A stretch of DNA of 64,000 nt from Cyclobacteriaceae bacterium (lineage in GTDB: Bacteria; Bacteroidota; Bacteroidia; Cytophagales; Cyclobacteriaceae). Positions 53,748-62,762 of the stretch are shown here, piece after piece; the first letter of the stretch is position 1; the number at the start of each line of letters is the position of its first letter. The DNA lies in NCBI GenBank assembly GCA_016787565.1, contig JAEUUG010000018.1, forward strand, positions 1-64,000, read 5' to 3'. The position numbers and the translations under genes are program-made. The notes beneath the pieces were generated by a model. The model did no database searches. It had not been told where the DNA came from and worked only from the letters and a program-made list of their open reading frames with translations.

Positions 53748-53910
53748 CGCTTAAAAAGTTTGATCAATAAAGTTTAAAAGAAAAACCATTCATTTTATGC
53801 CAATATAGTAAAATTGGGACATTTACGCACAAAAATAAAATCATAAGGTATGCGTAAATTACAATCTTAGTATTTTGCCCTTCAATCTTTACTTTAAGAT
53901 AACCCGATTT

Positions 53911-54510
53911 ATGGAAATAACCCAGGCTGAGTTCGTATCAAGCTATGCTGATGTACGTAAATGCCCCGCTCCGGATAAGCCCGAGTTCGCCTTTATTGGT
54001 CGATCTAATGTTGGTAAATCATCGCTAATTAACATGCTGACAATGCGGAAAAAACTGGCTAAAATTTCCGTTAAGCCCGGTAAAACGCAAACCATTAACC
54101 ACTACATCATCAATAGTTCATGGTATTTGGTTGACCTTCCGGGATACGGGTATGCCAGTGCCAGCAAGGAAAAACGGGCAGGTTTTGGAAAAATCATTGA
54201 AGAGTACGTGTTAAAGCGCGAAAACATTGACTTCCTTTTTATTCTTATCGATTGCCGTTTAGAACCACAGGCAAATGATATGAGCTTTATCACCTGGGCT
54301 GGCGAAAAGGGTGTTCCGTTGGGAATTGTTTTTACCAAGACCGACAAGGTTAGCAAAAATGAACTCCAAAAAAATATTGCGCAGTTTAAGAAAGCGCTCT
54401 ACACCACGTGGGATGATCTCCCGCCACTTTTCACTACATCTTCTACCGACAAAAAAGGCAGGGAGGAAGTACTCGACTTTATCCAAAACACGCTCACTGC
54501 ACAACATTAA
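53911..54510 (+). CDS. engB: GTP-binding ribosome biogenesis protein EngB (YsxC/YihA)
   Basis: The 199-residue essential GTPase helps assemble the large ribosomal subunit. G1 reads GRSNVGKSS, the switch I region KPGKTQTIN, G3 DLPGYG and G4 TKTDK; TTSSTDKKG supplies the G5 region. The frame opens at a TTG (53875), and ATG 53911 starts the usual MEITQAEFV N-terminus. It is followed by the DUF5606 gene after 34 bp. Confidence 0.96.
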   Translation: MEITQAEFVSSYADVRKCPAPDKPEFAFIGRSNVGKSSLINMLTMRKKLAKISVKPGKTQTINHYIINSSWYLVDLPGYGYASASKEKRAGFGKIIEEYVLKRENIDFLFILIDCRLEPQANDMSFITWAGEKGVPLGIVFTKTDKVSKNELQKNIAQFKKALYTTWDDLPPLFTTSSTDKKGREEVLDFIQNTLTAQH

Positions 54511-54517
54511 AATTGTT

Positions 54518-54525
54518 TAGATTTG
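54518..54525 (+). promoter_or_regulatory. Candidate -7 element before the DUF5606 gene
   Basis: TAGATTTG fits TAnnTTTG exactly, 19 bp upstream of the ATG; the -33 position has no TTG. The gene may be read both from here and through from engB. Confidence 0.4.
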
Positions 54526-54544
54526 CCCGCTTAAATCATAACGT

Positions 54545-54973
54545 ATGACACTGGCAGAAATAGCAACGATATCGGGTAAGGGCGGATTGTTTAGGGTAGT
54601 AGCACCAACAAAATCGGGTGTCATACTGGAGTCTTTGGATGATGCCAAAAGCAAAGTAATGGCCAGTGCAAGTCAGCGGCTATCCCTGCTGAATGAGATT
54701 TCCATTTACACTACCACCAAAGAAGGAACAATTGCGCTCGAAGAAGTATTGAAAAAAATCCATACCGAATTTGGTAACGACCTGGGCATCGATGCCAATG
54801 CCGATGCCAGTGAACTGAAAGCTTTTTTGAAGTCCGTTTTACCGGATTACGATGATAACAGAGTCTACGTTTCGGATATTAAAAAATTGGTAAAGTGGTA
54901 TGATATTTTACTGAAATATGCTCCGGAAATTCTAAGCACTGCAGAAAAAAGTGAAGACACTAAAAGCGCATAG
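54545..54973 (+). CDS. DUF5606 family protein
   Basis: The 142-residue cytoplasmic protein starts with the family pattern [31 protein letters not shown], a small beta-domain, followed by helices ([36 protein letters not shown]). DUF5606 proteins are widespread in Bacteroidota and usually adjoin housekeeping genes; their activity is not known. Its last 14 bp overlap the 3' end of the convergent fbp gene. Confidence 0.88.
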   Translation: MTLAEIATISGKGGLFRVVAPTKSGVILESLDDAKSKVMASASQRLSLLNEISIYTTTKEGTIALEEVLKKIHTEFGNDLGIDANADASELKAFLKSVLPDYDDNRVYVSDIKKLVKWYDILLKYAPEILSTAEKSEDTKSA

Positions 54974-55979
54974 CCTGTTCTACCATATTTTTTGAACCTA
55001 CATAGAAGGGTGTTCGCTGGTGAAGATCATTGATTTGAATATCCAGTATTCGTCCACTGCCATCGGTTGCTGCTCCTCCAGCTTGTTCCGCTACAAAAGC
55101 CAATGCATTACATTCATACATTAGCCTGAGCTTGCCATTCGGATTTTTAGCGGTAGCCGGATAAACGTAAATCCCTCCTTTTAAAATGTTACGGTGAAAA
55201 TCAGCTACCAGCGAGCCGATGTAGCGGGCTGTATAATTTTTGTCTTTACAAAGTTGAATGTATTCCTTCACCGCTTTTGGAAAGGAATTGGAAGAGCCTT
55301 CATTAATAGAATAAATTTTACCTTCATCCGGTATGCGCATGGAAGGGTGCGACAAAAAGTATTCGCCCAGAGTTGGTTCGTACGTAAAGCCGTTAACGCC
55401 ATGACCGGTGGTATACACCAGCATAGTTGATGATCCGTAAAGCACATAGCCTGCGGCTACCTGCTCCGATCCTTTTTGCAATATATCTTGTGGTTGGATG
55501 GGTGTACCGGCCGGACTTTTCCTTCGGTAGACAGAAAAGATAGTACCGATAGAAACATTCACGTCAATGTTTGATGAGCCATCCAGCGGATCAATGGCAA
55601 TTACGTACTTACCCTCGTTATTTAAATCCACAAAAGATTCTGTCTCCTCCGAAATCAGGGCACAGACTTCTCCCCCCTTCTCCAGCGCTCTGCTAAACCG
55701 AATATTCGCCAGTACATCCAATTTCTGCTGGTCTTCACCCCCCGTGTTCTGCGATCCAACAGCACCCATAATATCGATCAGGCCAGCCTTATTTACCTCG
55801 CGATTCACTACTTTCGAAGCTAACGCGATATCGCGCAATAACTGAGAAAGTTCTCCGCTTGCATATTGAAACTGACTTTGATTGTTCTTGATAAACCGAT
55901 CCAGCGCCATGCCAATGGATTGCGCAATCCTTGACGATTCAATACTTGGTAAGTGATGTTTATTGGTTAATCTTTGCAT
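54960..55979 (-). CDS. fbp: Fructose-1,6-bisphosphatase, class I
   Basis: It converts fructose-1,6-bisphosphate to fructose-6-phosphate in gluconeogenesis. The 339-residue enzyme has the class I signatures: [20 protein letters not shown] (metal-binding aspartates), [31 protein letters not shown] and [13 protein letters not shown]. The annotated frame could begin at a TTG upstream, but the ATG at 55979 lies about 15 bp after a consensus promoter, so it is the start. It diverges from the aspartate kinase gene across 50 bp. Confidence 0.96.
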   Translation of the reverse strand: MQRLTNKHHLPSIESSRIAQSIGMALDRFIKNNQSQFQYASGELSQLLRDIALASKVVNREVNKAGLIDIMGAVGSQNTGGEDQQKLDVLANIRFSRALEKGGEVCALISEETESFVDLNNEGKYVIAIDPLDGSSNIDVNVSIGTIFSVYRRKSPAGTPIQPQDILQKGSEQVAAGYVLYGSSTMLVYTTGHGVNGFTYEPTLGEYFLSHPSMRIPDEGKIYSINEGSSNSFPKAVKEYIQLCKDKNYTARYIGSLVADFHRNILKGGIYVYPATAKNPNGKLRLMYECNALAFVAEQAGGAATDGSGRILDIQINDLHQRTPFYVGSKNMVEQAMRF

Positions 55980-55994
55980 GCTGTATAAGTAAGG

Positions 55995-56024
55995 CAAAGG
56001 TAATCCGCAAACGATTTAGTGCAA
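55995..56024 (-). promoter_or_regulatory. Bacteroidota-type promoter for fbp
   Basis: On the minus strand TTG (56024-56022), 19 bp, then TACCTTTG (56002-55995) match the consensus. It lies 15 bp upstream of the fbp ATG, implying a leader of 10 nt or less. Confidence 0.75.
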
Positions 56025-56029
56025 TAAAA

Positions 56030-57277
56030 ATGAAGGTTTTTAAATTCGGAGGTGCATCTGTCAAAAACGCAACTGGCGTTCAAAACGTGGCTTCCATTAT
56101 CCAATCTGCTTACAAAAACAACCTGCTGGTTGTTGTCTCTGCCATGGGCAAGACAACTGATCTTCTGGAGAAAATCGTTACCCTCCACCACTGCAAACAA
56201 GCGTATGAAAAAGAACTTCGTGAGTTGAAGGCATACCATGCTCAAATTACTGCTGCGCTGTTCCACAACAAGCATGGTGTTGCGAATGAGATTGAAAAAA
56301 TCATGGCGGAACTCAGTGCCGCGTTAACGCTTTCGGATGATGTTGATCTGGTGTACGATCAGGTTGTATCAACGGGAGAAATTCTTTCAACGCTCATTCT
56401 TCACCATTACCTTATTGACCAGGGAGTTTCTTCCCGTTGGATAGACGCCCGTCAATTTATTGCCACCGACAATAGCTTTCGGGAGGGTAAAGTTGATTGG
56501 CAAAAATCTTCTGATCAGATTCAACAACTCATTCCGGTACTCGAAACGAATGTCGTTGTAACACAAGGTTTCATCGGGCAATCACCCGAGGGTCTGACTA
56601 CAACGCTGGGTCGCGAGGGCTCAGACTATTCGGCTGCCATCTTTGCATCCTGTTTACACGCTTCGGATGTAACCATCTGGAAAGATGTGCCGGGCGTAAT
56701 GAGTGCCGATCCCAGGCGCTTTCCGCAAGCCCTTGTTTTTGATGAACTTCCTTTTCGGGAAGCGGCAGAGATGACCTACTACGGAGCTTCTGTTATTCAT
56801 CCTAAAACCATTAAGCCCTTAGCCAACCGTAATATTCCTTTGCTGGTCAAGAATTTCGATGACCCATCCTTGCCGGGAACAATCATCCACGAATGTAAGG
56901 TGGATAATTTGCCTCCCCTTATTGTTTTTAAGGAAAACCAGTGCCTCATTTCGTGTAAAGTAACAGACTACACCTTCATCAGTGAGCAACAACTATCGAA
57001 TATTTTTATCACCTTATCGGAACTTGACATTAAAATAAATGTGATGCAGAACTCTGCTATTTCATTTTCGTTTTGCACTGATTTCCGGGAAAGCAAAGTG
57101 ATGAAACTGATTAACCGATTGCAGCAGAATTTTGAAGTTTATTACAACCTGGGGCTTACCCTGATCACCATAAAAAATTATGACGCTGCAGTGTTTGATG
57201 CTTATCGGAAAAAGGAAGGAGTAATTCTCGAACAATCATCACGTTCTACGTTGCAAGTATTAGTAAAAAAATTTTAG
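56030..57277 (+). CDS. lysC: Aspartate kinase
   Basis: It phosphorylates aspartate in the first step to lysine, threonine and methionine. The 415-residue monofunctional enzyme has KFGGASV (ATP site), VVSAMGKTT, VSTGEILST, and the substrate loop TTTLGREGSDYSAA. The kinase domain ends near residue 290, with GVMSADPR and ASVIHPKT in it, and a C-terminal ACT-like regulatory region follows (VTDYTFISEQQLSNIFITLSE). The frame runs upstream to 55931 through fbp; ATG 56030 is the start. Confidence 0.95.
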   Translation: MKVFKFGGASVKNATGVQNVASIIQSAYKNNLLVVVSAMGKTTDLLEKIVTLHHCKQAYEKELRELKAYHAQITAALFHNKHGVANEIEKIMAELSAALTLSDDVDLVYDQVVSTGEILSTLILHHYLIDQGVSSRWIDARQFIATDNSFREGKVDWQKSSDQIQQLIPVLETNVVVTQGFIGQSPEGLTTTLGREGSDYSAAIFASCLHASDVTIWKDVPGVMSADPRRFPQALVFDELPFREAAEMTYYGASVIHPKTIKPLANRNIPLLVKNFDDPSLPGTIIHECKVDNLPPLIVFKENQCLISCKVTDYTFISEQQLSNIFITLSELDIKINVMQNSAISFSFCTDFRESKVMKLINRLQQNFEVYYNLGLTLITIKNYDAAVFDAYRKKEGVILEQSSRSTLQVLVKKF

Positions 57278-57372
57278 AGGCTCGATTTCAAGATGGCTTC
57301 GTCACGCTGTTCACGAAGAAGCACTATCTTGCATACAGAAAGTTTCACGTTATACCGCCTGAATCCGTTTGG

Positions 57373-58050
57373 CTATCGCCTATCGTGTTGTACTAATCCG
57401 GACACGATTAAAAATTGCGCGGTGATGTAGGTTCCCATAATCCATAAACCCTCATGTTGTACTGGCGCATAAAATTTATGGATGGCAATCAGGGAGTCCG
57501 AAATCATAAACAACAGGGCCCCCGCAAAAACCATCCAGAAACTTTTCGATCGTGTTCGGCCATAACGAAAGAGTGCATTCATTACCATGAGCACCAACAC
57601 CAGAGCATAGATCATCACCGGTACTTTTAAATCGCCCAGCGTAGGATATAAAATCACCACGAGTCCTGAACCCGCCAGCATGATGGGGAACGATAACCTG
57701 ATTTTTTGAATCCCCTGTAATTCATCCCCCGTTGCTTCCGATTGATGTTGTCGGTATGCGAAAATGTAAAAGATATGGGAAACCAAAAACGCACCTAAGC
57801 CCAGCATGAAGTACATTCCATTTCTATCCTGATACATCAGGAAACTGTCGCCCAGAAAAGAAAAGACCATGGCGAACACCAATGAGGCCGATCGATATTC
57901 ACGCGCAACGGAAAAAAGATACCAGCCGGCCAGGGTAACCATGATCAGCGGTTTGCAAATGTGATGCAACGTTGAAGCATGGGCTATGAACTGAGAGGCA
58001 AGCTCGCCTACACTGACAATAAAAAAGAGCGCTAAAAAAGTTTTCTTCAT
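57373..58050 (-). CDS. Lysoplasmalogenase (YhhN/TMEM86 family)
   Basis: The 225-residue polytopic membrane protein is of the YhhN family, which cleaves the vinyl-ether bond of lysoplasmalogens. Conserved acidic positions in membrane helices are visible in FSFLGDSFLMYQ and LLFMISDSLIAIHKF, along with GAFLVSHIFYIFAY. Its start overlaps the stop of the MFS gene upstream by 4 bp (ATGA). About 95 bp with no recognised feature separate its end from the aspartate kinase. Confidence 0.9.
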   Translation of the reverse strand: MKKTFLALFFIVSVGELASQFIAHASTLHHICKPLIMVTLAGWYLFSVAREYRSASLVFAMVFSFLGDSFLMYQDRNGMYFMLGLGAFLVSHIFYIFAYRQHQSEATGDELQGIQKIRLSFPIMLAGSGLVVILYPTLGDLKVPVMIYALVLVLMVMNALFRYGRTRSKSFWMVFAGALLFMISDSLIAIHKFYAPVQHEGLWIMGTYITAQFLIVSGLVQHDRR

Positions 58051-59210
58051 GCTTTTGTTTTGCTGCCCGTAATCACCAAATATATAAACGCCAAGGTACT
58101 CAACACACTACAGGTAAAAAAAGTAATGAAAAATCGACTTGGATCATTATCATAAATGAATGCCGAAATCAATGCACCAAAACCAATACCCAATTCCATC
58201 GCCATGTAAACACTGGCCAGACCCTTTCCCTTATGATTGATGTCACTTAAGTCTGTTGCCCAGGCCAGCAAGGTTGGCGAGGTTGTTCCCTGTGCAAATC
58301 CATACAGGGTCACACCAATGATCAATTGGAGTTGCGTATCGGCCAAACCTATTACTACCATTGAAATAGCAATCAAACTTAAGGATACGCGCAGCACAGG
58401 CTTCCTTCCCCACCGGTCAGATGCTTTACCTCCGAGGAGTCGTACAACCAATGAAGCAATGGTGAGGTATGTAAAGAGCAAGCCTTTATTTTTTATTCCA
58501 ACAAATTCACCGAAATCTGATATAACAGTGAACACCGATCCATAGGCAAAAGCACCCAACACCATCACTATACATGGTGCAAACACACGGGGTTCAAACC
58601 ACTCATGGCGTTCAATTTTAAGCATGGCTGGCGTGAAGCGATTCTTTACCTGAAGGGTTTCTTTTATCCCCGATAAAATCAACACTGAAATAATGGCGCA
58701 TACTGATGAACAATAAAACATGACATCTAATGAAAAAAACTGAACGATGTTACCACCGAAAGCAGGCCCCAGGGCCATGCCAACAGAACCCGCTGTTCCC
58801 AGTAACCCCATCGCCTCACCTCTTTTTTCTGCCGGAATAATATCTGCGAGATAGGCACTTTGACCGGTAGGTGTAAAGCCTGTTGAAAACCCGTGCGCTA
58901 AACGCAGTATTAAAAAACCTGACACACTGGTAAGGATTGGATAGATCAAACTGCAAATGAAACAGACTATTGACCCAAAAATCATTACAGGCACACGCCC
59001 GACTTTATCGGCCAATTTTCCGCTGAAGGGCCGTGATAAAAGTGCTGTTAGTGTAAATAATGAAATCACAAAACCTTTGTAAGCCGCACCACCCAGTTGG
59101 GTGATGAAGTTGTTCATTTCAGGAATGATCATGTTAAAGCTCGCAAAGAATAAAAGCGAGCTCAAGCAAAGTAGCCAGAATTGTGTTTTGTAAATGTTCC
59201 GGTTAATCAA
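58047..59210 (-). CDS. MFS transporter
   Basis: The 387-residue protein has twelve membrane helices of the major facilitator superfamily, with the motif A loop GKLADKVGRVPVM between helices 2 and 3 and its counterpart GGKASDRWGRKPVL in the second half. ARLAHGFSTG-like residues (LRLAHGFSTGFTPTG) form helix 4. A drug or metabolite efflux role is typical but no substrate can be assigned. It overlaps the upstream gene by 8 bp and the downstream gene by 4 bp, so the three are one operon. Confidence 0.9.
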   Translation of the reverse strand: MINRNIYKTQFWLLCLSSLLFFASFNMIIPEMNNFITQLGGAAYKGFVISLFTLTALLSRPFSGKLADKVGRVPVMIFGSIVCFICSLIYPILTSVSGFLILRLAHGFSTGFTPTGQSAYLADIIPAEKRGEAMGLLGTAGSVGMALGPAFGGNIVQFFSLDVMFYCSSVCAIISVLILSGIKETLQVKNRFTPAMLKIERHEWFEPRVFAPCIVMVLGAFAYGSVFTVISDFGEFVGIKNKGLLFTYLTIASLVVRLLGGKASDRWGRKPVLRVSLSLIAISMVVIGLADTQLQLIIGVTLYGFAQGTTSPTLLAWATDLSDINHKGKGLASVYMAMELGIGFGALISAFIYDNDPSRFFITFFTCSVLSTLAFIYLVITGSKTKA

Positions 59211-60891
59211 TCGTTTCAGACAATAGTCGCAGGAAATCTTTCTCTAGCTCAGGGTCATCGGGGCGCCTGGCATCCTGATCAACAAAGAAACCTTTTCTGT
59301 CAACCAAAACATAATGCGGAACCTGAACAAAATCAAAAAGCTTTGCGGCATCCGAATCTGGTCCGATTCGAAAATGGGTAACATAAGGACTTTCTAACTT
59401 ATTCTTCCGCAAGGTTTCTTTCCACGAAAGGATGTCATCATCAACAGACAGGTGAACAAAAGCGATTTTTGATTTAAACTTCTCAACAATTTTTCTCGCC
59501 TCCGTAAGTTCGGATACCGAAGTTTTATTTGTACTGGCCCAAAAGCTGAGGTAAAGAACCCGGCCGTGGTTACGTTCTACAAAAAGATTAAAACGTGCTT
59601 CATCTTCCTTTCCGCTCAGATATCGTTCCTGCTCGACATCACGGTATGTTTTAAACTGATCAGAAAGGGATGAGCTGCGCTCAAGGTCTGCTACAATCTC
59701 TTCTTCCAGGGGCGTGGCCTTCAACGTATTGTTTCGCTCCCAAAAAGTTGTGTCAAACGGAATAGTGAAAAGTGTTTCCTTACCCGGCTCTTTACCTTCA
59801 AAAACAGGAAAATCACGCGTTAGAATATCCGTAGTTATCAGCTCAATGCGGAACGCGTGCTGAAAGTTTAATTGGCGACTGAAACTTTTTCCCTCGCGGA
59901 TAGCATGGTATAAATAATACTTGTTCCCGTTTCGCTGATACAGCGCAGTAGTAGCAAGGGTATCGGCTTTGGTGGCACGGATACTCTCTGCTTTTACAAA
60001 TGCATAGCTGTTGGTGGTAATGAAAAGTGTTCCGTGAAAATCAATCGGATAGGCAAGTCCTGATGAAAGACGAATGGTATCTGCCTTTAACCGATAGTCA
60101 ATTTCGTAAACTTCTTCATTATCAAAAGCTGTAATGCCGCGGAAATCAAACCGAAAGAGGTTAATGTATTTTTTCAAACCACTTACTTCCTGAAAGCCCA
60201 TGCTGGCTATCCAATTATCATCTGAACTTTTCATGTTCGATTGGTATCCTGCAATGTCAGTAGCTAAGATGTTATACAAGGCAATCGGCACGTGGTTGGT
60301 GTTTACCTTCGTATTATCAAAACTTCTGCGTAACTGCGTAACCCGAACTTCATCTTTACTTCCCGGATAAGTCTGCATTATCCGATAGCCCTTTCGTTTG
60401 TAAACTTCCACAGCGGCTTCGATGAGTCTGCCGTACACGTCATCATCGCGGCAATAATGACGGTAAAAAGTTCGATAGACAAATGGCTTTGAATTATAAT
60501 TCCGTGGAATATTATCAAACGCGCGTTGTACGATTTTTTGTGGCGTTAAGTCCTTTCCAAAAACGATAACTTCTTTCAGAATTGTACGGGTCGGTTTTAG
60601 TCTGATCGCCAGTGTTTCAGTTGGACTATCAACAATAAGATTCTCGTAACCAATACAAGATATTTTTATGGAGAACTTTTTAAACGTGTGAAGTTCCGGT
60701 ACTTTCAGGGCAAATGAACCATCGGCATTGGAACTTGTGCCTGAAGAACTACCAACAACATTAATCGATGCATAGGGTACAGGATCGAGTGTCTGTTCAT
60801 CCACAATCGTACCTTCAACAAGAAAAACCTGGGCAGAAAGAAAGGCTGGAACACCAAAAACCAACACCACAAATAGAAACACTCTTATCAT
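59203..60891 (-). CDS. Secreted protein with carboxypeptidase-regulatory domain and a thioredoxin fold lacking the redox CxxC
   Basis: The 562-residue product has a signal peptide (FLSAQ). Residues 25-105 form a carboxypeptidase-regulatory-like beta-sandwich (VEGTIVDEQTLDPVPYASINV, GYENLIV). The middle (110-400) is the uncharacterised domain found in many Bacteroidota proteins of this kind (KEVIVFGKDLTPQKIVQRAFDNIPRNY). The last ~120 residues form a TlpA/thioredoxin-like fold: VLYLSFWAST..., FVHLSVDDD, VPHYVLVDRKGFF with the cis-proline. The usual WCxxC after FWA is absent (FWASTNKTS), so this thioredoxin fold cannot be a dithiol oxidoreductase. Location: periplasm or outer envelope. Role unknown. 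Confidence 0.85.
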   Translation of the reverse strand: MIRVFLFVVLVFGVPAFLSAQVFLVEGTIVDEQTLDPVPYASINVVGSSSGTSSNADGSFALKVPELHTFKKFSIKISCIGYENLIVDSPTETLAIRLKPTRTILKEVIVFGKDLTPQKIVQRAFDNIPRNYNSKPFVYRTFYRHYCRDDDVYGRLIEAAVEVYKRKGYRIMQTYPGSKDEVRVTQLRRSFDNTKVNTNHVPIALYNILATDIAGYQSNMKSSDDNWIASMGFQEVSGLKKYINLFRFDFRGITAFDNEEVYEIDYRLKADTIRLSSGLAYPIDFHGTLFITTNSYAFVKAESIRATKADTLATTALYQRNGNKYYLYHAIREGKSFSRQLNFQHAFRIELITTDILTRDFPVFEGKEPGKETLFTIPFDTTFWERNNTLKATPLEEEIVADLERSSSLSDQFKTYRDVEQERYLSGKEDEARFNLFVERNHGRVLYLSFWASTNKTSVSELTEARKIVEKFKSKIAFVHLSVDDDILSWKETLRKNKLESPYVTHFRIGPDSDAAKLFDFVQVPHYVLVDRKGFFVDQDARRPDDPELEKDFLRLLSETID

Positions 60892-60986
60892 ATATCCGAG
60901 CCGAATGGCTAAGATATAAATTTTGACATAGTCATAAAAGTTGTGATGGCCGAAGGCGCACCGCCTAAGATTGTAGGGAGTTTTAA

Positions 60987-62082
60987 CTATGCCTGTTGTG
61001 GTTCCTGTGCGCTCAGCAAAAAGCCTTTGATGAAATCATCCAGGTCACCGTCTAAAACACCCTGGGCATCATGACTTTCTACACCGGTTCTGGCATCTTT
61101 CACCAGCTTGTACGGATGTAATACATAGTTCCGGATTTGTGAACCAAAATCAATTTTCATTTTTCCGGCTTCTATCTTGTCTCGTGCCGCATTCCGTTTT
61201 TCAATTTCGGCCTGATACAGTTTTGATTTCAACATCTGCATGGCCCGCTCACGGTTGGCATGTTGAGACCGCTCTACCTGGCAAACAATAACAATACCGG
61301 TGGGCTTGTGTGTGAGTTGCACTTTGGTCTCCACCTTGTTCACATTTTGTCCACCTGCGCCACCGGAGCGTGAAGTTTGAATTTCAATATCCGCAGGATT
61401 GACTTCGATCTCAATTGAATCATCGACTTTTGGATACACAAAAATAGAGGCAAATGAAGTATGTCTTCGTTGATTTGAATCGTAAGGCGATATGCGCACC
61501 AGGCGGTGCACGCCAATCTCTGATTTTAATTTTCCATAGGCGAATGGTCCGTCTATCTCCAGCGTAGCTGATTTGATACCCGCCACATCACCCGATTGGT
61601 AATCGACCTGGGTAACTTTGTAGCCACTTTTTTCACCCCACATGATATACATCCGGTTAAGCATGTCGGCCCAATCCTGGCTCTCTGTTCCTCCGGCTCC
61701 GGGGTTGATCTCGACCATGGCGCTGAGTTGATCTTCTTCGTGGCTCAGCATTTTCTTGAATTCCAATTCTTCAACCGCCAGGGCTGTCTTGCGGTATTCA
61801 CGCTCCAGTTCATCTTCACCTACATCGCCTGCTTCGTGAAACTCGTTTAACACATCGAGATCGTCTACCAGTTTATTGACGCGATCAAACGCATCGGTCC
61901 ATATCTTTTTGGCGCGGATATTTTTAAGGATAACTTCAGCTTGTTTGGGATTATTCCAGAATTCGGCTTGCTGGGTGATGAGTTCTTCATCCTTCAATTC
62001 GAGGCACTTACGATCGTAGTCAAAGATACCTCCTCAAGGCGCTCATACGAGCCTTCAAGTCTTTCAACTGTTCAGTAGTCAT
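60987..62082 (-). CDS. prfB: Peptide chain release factor 2 with programmed +1 frameshift
   Basis: It recognises UGA and UAA and releases finished peptides. The 364-residue product has [15 protein letters not shown] with the catalytic GGQ and the anticodon-like [10 protein letters not shown] region (SPF in E. coli). The ATG at 62082 starts 20 codons ([10 protein letters not shown]...) ending CTT, then TGA at 62022-62020. Skipping the T at 62022 continues [14 protein letters not shown] into the long frame, giving a normal-length RF2. The sequence AGGAGGTATCTTTGAC is the classical autoregulatory site. The gene must therefore be read as one CDS with a one-base skip. Confidence 0.96.
62019..62034 (-). 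promoter_or_regulatory. prfB programmed frameshift site
   Basis: On the minus strand the internal Shine-Dalgarno AGGAGG (62034-62029) is followed by TAT, the slippery CTT and the stop TGA-C. When RF2 is scarce, ribosomes pausing at TGA slip +1 and make more RF2. Confidence 0.95.
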
Positions 62083-62143
62083 GGTAGAAAATTTTCGTCA
62101 AAGGTAACAAAAGTCTGATACTTCGCCCGATAGTTTGTGGGCA

Positions 62144-62674
62144 TTACTGACCAAATGGAGTCATGTAGTTAGTAAGTTCAGGCTGATAAAAAAGGGAGCC
62201 TTTCTTCGCGGTAAGCAAGCGGTATTTATATCCTAGTCGCTGCGATTTTTTTTTGATGAGCATCATGGGTAGGCCAACGGCTACGGCTGATAGCGAAAGT
62301 GTTGTGACGTTGTCATCCAGGGATGGAGACTCACCCTGAACAACAATTTGATTAAACTGGTCGATAAGAAACAATCCCGCCCCTCCAACTACAAGAAGTC
62401 CACCCACCACATTGTAAAATTTGGTTTGCTTAAAATAAATTCTGTCAATTTTATGAAAGGGAATCGTATCGCGATGCGTTACAACGGCCGTATCATACAG
62501 GTTGTTGACATACGAAGTAACTTTTGTGTTACTGGTTTTCAGTTTGAATGTAATCTCATCACCCGGATAAAGCCGCAAAACAACTTTTTCTCTTTTCAAC
62601 AGCACCAATTGTTTCTGCGCAAATGCACCCTGGGTAATTACTATGATCAGACACACCACTATAATTTGCTTCAT
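62144..62674 (-). CDS. Membrane protein of unknown function with signal sequence
   Basis: The 176-residue product begins with a signal-like segment (IIVVCLIIVITQGAFAQ) and a short beta-rich region (LLKREKVVLRLYPGDEITFKLK, KVTSYVNNLYDTAVVTHRDTIPFHKIDRIYFKQ). One or two membrane helices follow (VVGGLLVVGGAGLFLIDQF, TTLSLSAVAVGLPMMLI), with a basic tail. Similar Bacteroidota proteins are annotated only as hypothetical. ATG 62674 is preferred over the upstream in-frame starts at 62701 and 62737. The 61 bp up to prfB on the other side hold no gene. Confidence 0.75.
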   Translation of the reverse strand: MKQIIVVCLIIVITQGAFAQKQLVLLKREKVVLRLYPGDEITFKLKTSNTKVTSYVNNLYDTAVVTHRDTIPFHKIDRIYFKQTKFYNVVGGLLVVGGAGLFLIDQFNQIVVQGESPSLDDNVTTLSLSAVAVGLPMMLIKKKSQRLGYKYRLLTAKKGSLFYQPELTNYMTPFGQ

Positions 62675-62762
62675 CCTGGTCAATTGTATCACAGCATCCA
62701 TCTTGTTAAAGATACAAGGATGAAGGAATATTTTCACAAGTAAGGCTAGATCGTTTTTCTTC

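Noticed and set aside
60987..61997. prfB beginning at the start of its long open frame
   Set aside because: The first 20 codons lie in another frame upstream and are joined by the conserved CTT-TGA-C frameshift, so the truncated reading is wrong.
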